Below are positions 60,584 through 64,000 of a stretch of DNA of 64,000 bases, one piece after another (positions within the stretch are counted from its first letter, which is position 1; the number at the start of each line of letters is the position of its first letter). The DNA comes from JAGXTF01 sp044224315. GTDB lineage: Bacteria; Bacteroidota; Bacteroidia; NS11-12g; UBA955. The notes below the pieces were generated by a model. The model was not told where the DNA came from, ran no database searches, and worked only from the letters and a program-made list of their open reading frames with translations. The translations under genes were made by a program, and so were the position numbers. Location: contig JBGAKR010000001.1 of NCBI GenBank assembly GCA_044224315.1, positions 1,054,001 to 1,118,000 of the forward strand. Reading direction: 5' to 3'.

Positions 60584-61552
60584 TCAGGATTCCAGGGTTT
60601 CTACCACGCCCATGGCACTGAATTTGGCTATGCGTTTCTCTACCAATTCGTCTGCAGGTAAAGTCTTCAAGGCCTTCAACTCTTTTTTAATTACGCTTTT
60701 CACGTTTTTGTAGGCCAACTCTGGGTTGTGGTGGGCGCCGCCCAATGGTTCGTCGATGATACCATCAATCAGTCCGTTTTTCAGCATATCATCGGCAGAA
60801 AGTTTCAGGGCCTCCGCCGCTTGTTCTTTCTTATCCCAGGTACGCCACAAAATGGAGGAGCAGCTCTCAGGTGAAATTACGCTGTACCAGGTATACTCCA
60901 TCATCAGAACCTTATCTCCAACCCCAATACCCAAAGCACCACCACTGGCACCTTCTCCAATAACAATGCAGATTACAGGCACGGTAAGGGTAGCCATTTC
61001 AAACAGGTTTCGTGCAATGGCCTCACCCTGTCCGCGTTCTTCGGCTTCCAAACCTGGCGATGCGCCCGGAGTATCAATAAAGGTAATAATGGGACGGTTG
61101 AATTTTTCGGCAAGTTTCATCAACCGCAGCGCTTTGCGGTATCCCTCAGGATTGGGCATCCCAAAGTTGCGCATTTGCCTTTGTTTTGTATTACGGCCTT
61201 TCTGTTGGCCAATAATCATTACACTTTCGTTGTCAATACTGGCAAAACCACCCACTATGGCTTTGTCGTCTTTCACCTGGCGATCGCCAAATAATTCAAC
61301 AAAGTCGGTAGTAATATTTTCAATATAATCCAGGGTATAAGGCCTGTCCTGATGGCGGCTGATTTGCACTTTTTGCCATCCGGTGAGATTGCCGTATACT
61401 TGTTTTTTTGCCTCCAGAATCTTTTGTTCCAGTCCCGCAATCATATCGGTCATGTCCACTTTGCCCTTTTCGTGGGTTTCGCGGGTTTTTTCTAATTGTT
61501 CCTGAAGGTCGGTTATATCCTTCTCAAAATCAAACCATTGTGAAATAGCCAT
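60584..61552 (-). CDS. accA: Acetyl-CoA carboxylase carboxyltransferase subunit alpha
   Basis: 322 residues from the ATG at 61552 (MAISQWFDFEKDITDLQEQ); an ATG 7 codons upstream at 61573 is possible, but a TTATTTTG element directly before it suggests the transcript starts around there. AccA transfers the carboxyl group from biotin to acetyl-CoA with AccD. Conserved blocks are RPYTLDYIENI, FVELFGDRQVKDDKAIVGG, the PEGYRKALRLM helix, TFIDTPGASPGLEAEERGQGEAIARN and GEGASGGALGIGVGDKVLMMEYTWYSVISPE. The normal neighbour accD is absent. Confidence 0.95.
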   Translation of the reverse strand: MAISQWFDFEKDITDLQEQLEKTRETHEKGKVDMTDMIAGLEQKILEAKKQVYGNLTGWQKVQISRHQDRPYTLDYIENITTDFVELFGDRQVKDDKAIVGGFASIDNESVMIIGQQKGRNTKQRQMRNFGMPNPEGYRKALRLMKLAEKFNRPIITFIDTPGASPGLEAEERGQGEAIARNLFEMATLTVPVICIVIGEGASGGALGIGVGDKVLMMEYTWYSVISPESCSSILWRTWDKKEQAAEALKLSADDMLKNGLIDGIIDEPLGGAHHNPELAYKNVKSVIKKELKALKTLPADELVEKRIAKFSAMGVVETLES

Positions 61553-61588
61553 ACTGTCTAGTATATAGAGCATGCAAAATAACGGTAT

Positions 61589-61620
61589 TTTTCCGAATCC
61601 CGTACATTTTAGTAATTTTG
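61589..61620 (+). promoter_or_regulatory. Bacteroidota-type promoter for the GT-C-like gene
   Basis: TAATTTTG at 61613-61620 with TTTT at 61589-61592 (one mismatch to TTTG), spacing 20. The -7 element would lie inside an ORF extended to 61618, showing that translation starts later, at the ATG at 61696. Confidence 0.6.
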
Positions 61621-61695
61621 CGCACCGAGTTTTGCCATGAACTTAGGGCAACTGCCAGATTTAACAACTATAATAACTTCGATCTTACCCCATCC

Positions 61696-63444
61696 ATGAT
61701 AGCATTCTATCCCAACAGCACAGATTCTCCCTGGAATACCCGTGTAATTGTATTCTCAATCATATGCCTGTTGCTGGTTATGCTCAGGGGATACCACCTG
61801 GAGATGGATGCACCTGCCAATAATGTGGCAGGGATTACCCACCCCGACGAATCTTATTACACCTATCTGGCTGTGCACGAAAATGTTGCAGCTAAACCCG
61901 GATTTCCGGCCGACTACAAAGCGCCAAGCAATGCCTCACTGCATGTACATAGCTACCTACCTACAAAAATTGGTTTCATATTGTTTGGCAACACCTATTG
62001 GGGACTAAGGTTTCCGGCTTTGCTTATGTCGTTGATTGCTATTTTTTTAATAAGTATCTCGGTTGTCGGCAGTTTTATTTCCAAACCCGGACCCGTTGTG
62101 TTTTTGGGAATGTGTATTTTGTTGCTTGCCGATCCGTATTTCTTTCTGGTAAGCCGCTTTCAATCCCCCCAGATATATGTGATTTTTTGGCATTCAATTG
62201 CCATTTACCTGCTGTATCGCTACAATAAAACCCAAAAAAATATTTACCTTCTTTCAGCCGCCTGTGTGCTTTGTGTAACCATTATTCTGGTATATCCTTA
62301 CTCCATATTTGCGTTTATTGGAATTGGGTTTTTTCTGCTTTATAAAACTTTCGAAGAAAAAACTTTCAGGTATATCATTTTAGGATTTACCTCTCTTATT
62401 CTAGCCTATCTGGCATTGACCGGAATATTTGGTATTTTTAATTTTACGATAGGCGATTACATTCGTTACCTGGCTAAGTTTAATGAGGCTAGAAACGAGG
62501 CCGGGCATATCAACAATATCAGTTTTATGCACCTGATTATTTCGCCCCTTCAAATATTTTATACCTTTTTATTACGCTATAATCCAATCTATTTTTTCTC
62601 CATCCATTTATTCTTATTTTATATGATAACCAAATGGAAAAGCACTACTGCCATAGAAAAAATCAATTTTTTTATTTTGCTCGCCGCTTTTTTACAAACC
62701 AATTTTATTTTGAGTTATCCTTTTAAGAAATGGGCCTTACTTTTGCCATTTCTAGCCATCACACTGCTGCCTGTAGCACGCTATATAAGAGATTCCGCAA
62801 GGCTTCCAAAGTGGCATAAAATCTTTATCCTAATTCTGTCTGCTTTTTCAGTATTCTTATGTTTCAGAAACATTTCTGTAAATAATAGCCGCAGCTATTG
62901 GAGCACATTTGACTATGGTTTTGAATATATAAACCCGGATGGTTTTATGCGCTATACCAGTATCATTTTTGCACTCATTATTTTTGGCTTTATTGTTTTT
63001 TCGATGTACAAAACTGCCACAATAAAAACACAGCTCATGGCCTTTGGCATTATGTTGGCCGGTTGCCTGGTTTCACTATGGAGTTTGGTGTTTAAAGATG
63101 AACAATTTGAGTATAAAAATCTGCTTACCCAAAATGCCCAATTATTGGATCATAAAATCATTGTTGGCGATTTACCCGCTGCTTATACCTATTATAATTC
63201 ATCGTTCGAACTGGTTAATCCTTATGCCGAAGAAATCGGTGTAGACATGCGTCTGGCGCAAAATATAGGCAAACTGGATATTCGTAAATTTATTATAATT
63301 AAATGCTATAAACCCTCTATTGTGAAAGATGCAAATATGAAAAGTTATGGCATTAATTTTAAATTAATAAAAGACGTTCCTGGTAAATTGTATTCGTTCG
63401 GTATTTATGCACCTCAAATGGCTGATAGTGTAGGTGCAAAATAA
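61696..63444 (+). CDS. GT-C-like multi-pass membrane protein (ArnT/GT39-like)
   Basis: 582 residues from the ATG at 61696. The frame extends 26 codons upstream to a TTG, but that TTG lies in the promoter. About 11-12 hydrophobic helices are seen after an N-terminal HPDESYYTYLAVHEN loop. The Asp-Glu dyad near the first periplasmic loop (about residues 51-52) is the hallmark of GT-C transferases such as ArnT, GT39 and GT83, which take sugar from a polyprenyl phosphate donor. The last 130 residues are soluble (KIIVGDLPAAYTYYN, EEIGVDMRLAQ). Donor and acceptor are unknown. Its 3' end overlaps the converging GNAT gene by 31 bp. Confidence 0.72.
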   Translation: MIAFYPNSTDSPWNTRVIVFSIICLLLVMLRGYHLEMDAPANNVAGITHPDESYYTYLAVHENVAAKPGFPADYKAPSNASLHVHSYLPTKIGFILFGNTYWGLRFPALLMSLIAIFLISISVVGSFISKPGPVVFLGMCILLLADPYFFLVSRFQSPQIYVIFWHSIAIYLLYRYNKTQKNIYLLSAACVLCVTIILVYPYSIFAFIGIGFFLLYKTFEEKTFRYIILGFTSLILAYLALTGIFGIFNFTIGDYIRYLAKFNEARNEAGHINNISFMHLIISPLQIFYTFLLRYNPIYFFSIHLFLFYMITKWKSTTAIEKINFFILLAAFLQTNFILSYPFKKWALLLPFLAITLLPVARYIRDSARLPKWHKIFILILSAFSVFLCFRNISVNNSRSYWSTFDYGFEYINPDGFMRYTSIIFALIIFGFIVFSMYKTATIKTQLMAFGIMLAGCLVSLWSLVFKDEQFEYKNLLTQNAQLLDHKIIVGDLPAAYTYYNSSFELVNPYAEEIGVDMRLAQNIGKLDIRKFIIIKCYKPSIVKDANMKSYGINFKLIKDVPGKLYSFGIYAPQMADSVGAK

Positions 63445-63995
63445 GCCATATAACATACATCAATTAATTTTCCAAAGCCGTCTCTAAAGTCGCTTTTGTG
63501 CACACCCTCCTGCACAAAACCCAGTTTCAATGCCAGATTCATACTTCTTTGATTAAGAGGATCAACGCGCGCAATGATTTTATTTACACCACATTCCTGC
63601 ACCAGATATTTCATTAATTCGGTACAACACACGCGTGCTATTCCTTGTCCACTGTGATTTTTATCCAGCATCCAAGCTATTTCACAACGAGGTACCCTCC
63701 AGTCGAAATTAAATGCCATCATGGCAAAAATCACTTCGCGCTTGGCATTTCGTACTACACAAAACTGATTTTTACTATCACTGCGTCCGGCGAGTTTATC
63801 GTTCAGCCAATTGCGGGCACTGGTATTGCTTTTCAATACATTTTCGATGGTAACAGGAAAAGGGCCTTCGAAATGGCTGCGATTATCGGTTAAAAAACGA
63901 ATCATGGCTGAAATATGATTGCCCGATAATTCGGATATCTCCAAGGATAATCCGTTTACCACTACATTTTTATGCAATAAATTTCCAAGTGCCAT
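63414..63995 (-). CDS. GNAT family N-acetyltransferase (RimJ/RimL-like)
   Basis: 193 residues from the ATG at 63995, close to the right edge, so a longer start outside the window cannot be ruled out. Conserved features are WMLDKNHSGQGIARVCCTELMKYL with the acetyl-CoA loop (Q/R-x-x-G-x-G/A) and the IIARVDPLNQRSMNLALKLGFVQEG helix-strand typical of RimJ/RimL-type enzymes that acetylate the N-terminus of ribosomal proteins or other amines. It is convergent with the GT-C-like gene with a 31-bp overlap. Substrate unknown. Confidence 0.8.
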   Translation of the reverse strand: MALGNLLHKNVVVNGLSLEISELSGNHISAMIRFLTDNRSHFEGPFPVTIENVLKSNTSARNWLNDKLAGRSDSKNQFCVVRNAKREVIFAMMAFNFDWRVPRCEIAWMLDKNHSGQGIARVCCTELMKYLVQECGVNKIIARVDPLNQRSMNLALKLGFVQEGVHKSDFRDGFGKLIDVCYMAYFAPTLSAI

Positions 63996-64000
63996 TTTGG

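Noticed and set aside
61618..61695. Upstream extension of the GT-C-like gene starting with TTG
   Set aside because: The TTG lies in the TAATTTTG promoter element; the ATG at 61696 is the realistic start.
1..64000. CRISPR arrays, tRNA or rRNA genes, insertion sequences or integrases
   Set aside because: I looked for regular direct repeats, tRNA-like T-loops and transposase motifs and saw none. A covariance-model search (tRNAscan, Rfam) would settle small RNAs.

Overview
The window is a chromosomal segment of a Bacteroidota bacterium. Evidence: start sites are often preceded by the phylum's TAnnTTTG-type -7 element and rarely by a Shine-Dalgarno motif; families typical of the phylum are present (UpxY-type NusG antiterminator, DUF5916 outer-membrane protein, DUF1684 lipoprotein); and FtsH, AccA, GatA, Frr and PurK are of ordinary bacterial type. 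Many starts are TTG. I cannot place it below phylum with confidence. No tRNA, rRNA, CRISPR array or insertion sequence was seen.

Layout. 1-10610 is housekeeping: the 3' end of ftsH and an AI-2E-type permease (+), a hairpin-bearing gap, a DUF1684 lipoprotein (-), an MsbA-like ABC exporter plus a DUF1456 protein (+), a minus-strand tatA-gatA-(LysM/transglycosylase-like)-DUF5916 operon, and frr (+). 10678-59762 is one very large surface-polysaccharide locus, almost all on the minus strand and read from right to left. 59850-63995 holds a winged-helix/nucleotidyltransferase-like gene, accA, a GT-C-like membrane protein and a GNAT acetyltransferase.

The polysaccharide locus starts with a UpxY-type antiterminator, then Wzm/Wzt ABC export. 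About 39 genes then run down to 18444 with no gap above 30 bp and many 1-16 bp overlaps. Recognisable modules, in transcription order: (a) aminotransferase, epimerase, PhyH oxygenase, second aminotransferase, NodB-like deacetylase, RraA-like protein and ATP-grasp ligase, an unfamiliar combination; (b) glycosyltransferases, an asparagine-synthase-like amidotransferase and an AlgD-like nucleotide-sugar dehydrogenase; (c) WecD/WecE for an N-acetylated 4-amino-4,6-dideoxy sugar; (d) FkbH, acyl carrier protein, MaoC, SDR, MBOAT and a membrane-anchored SGNH protein, which looks like a Dlt-style acyl-transfer line; (e) a second AsnB, a KdnB-like dehydrogenase with an aminotransferase, a NeuB synthase, a KdsC-type phosphatase and a NeuB-cytidylyltransferase fusion, pointing to a CMP-activated nonulosonic or related acid, possibly aminated at its terminal carbon; (f) a UDP-GlcNAc 2-epimerase-like gene and a HisH/HisF/WbpG amidination trio in which two members carry internal deletions. 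A Wzy/ligase-like membrane gene (17127-18455) is inverted in the run. Beyond it, two GT4 genes, a third AsnB, another GT4 and purK continue on the minus strand, probably from a separate promoter.

Taken together the locus should build and export a complex, heavily amidated, acylated and nonulosonate-containing glycan. Most suited to follow-up are the candidate FkbH-ACP-MBOAT-SGNH acylation line, the KdnB/NeuB/NeuB-fusion module, the eroded amidination trio, and an aminotransferase with no standard start codon. Functional statements beyond family level are inference from sequence reading alone; no database search was run.
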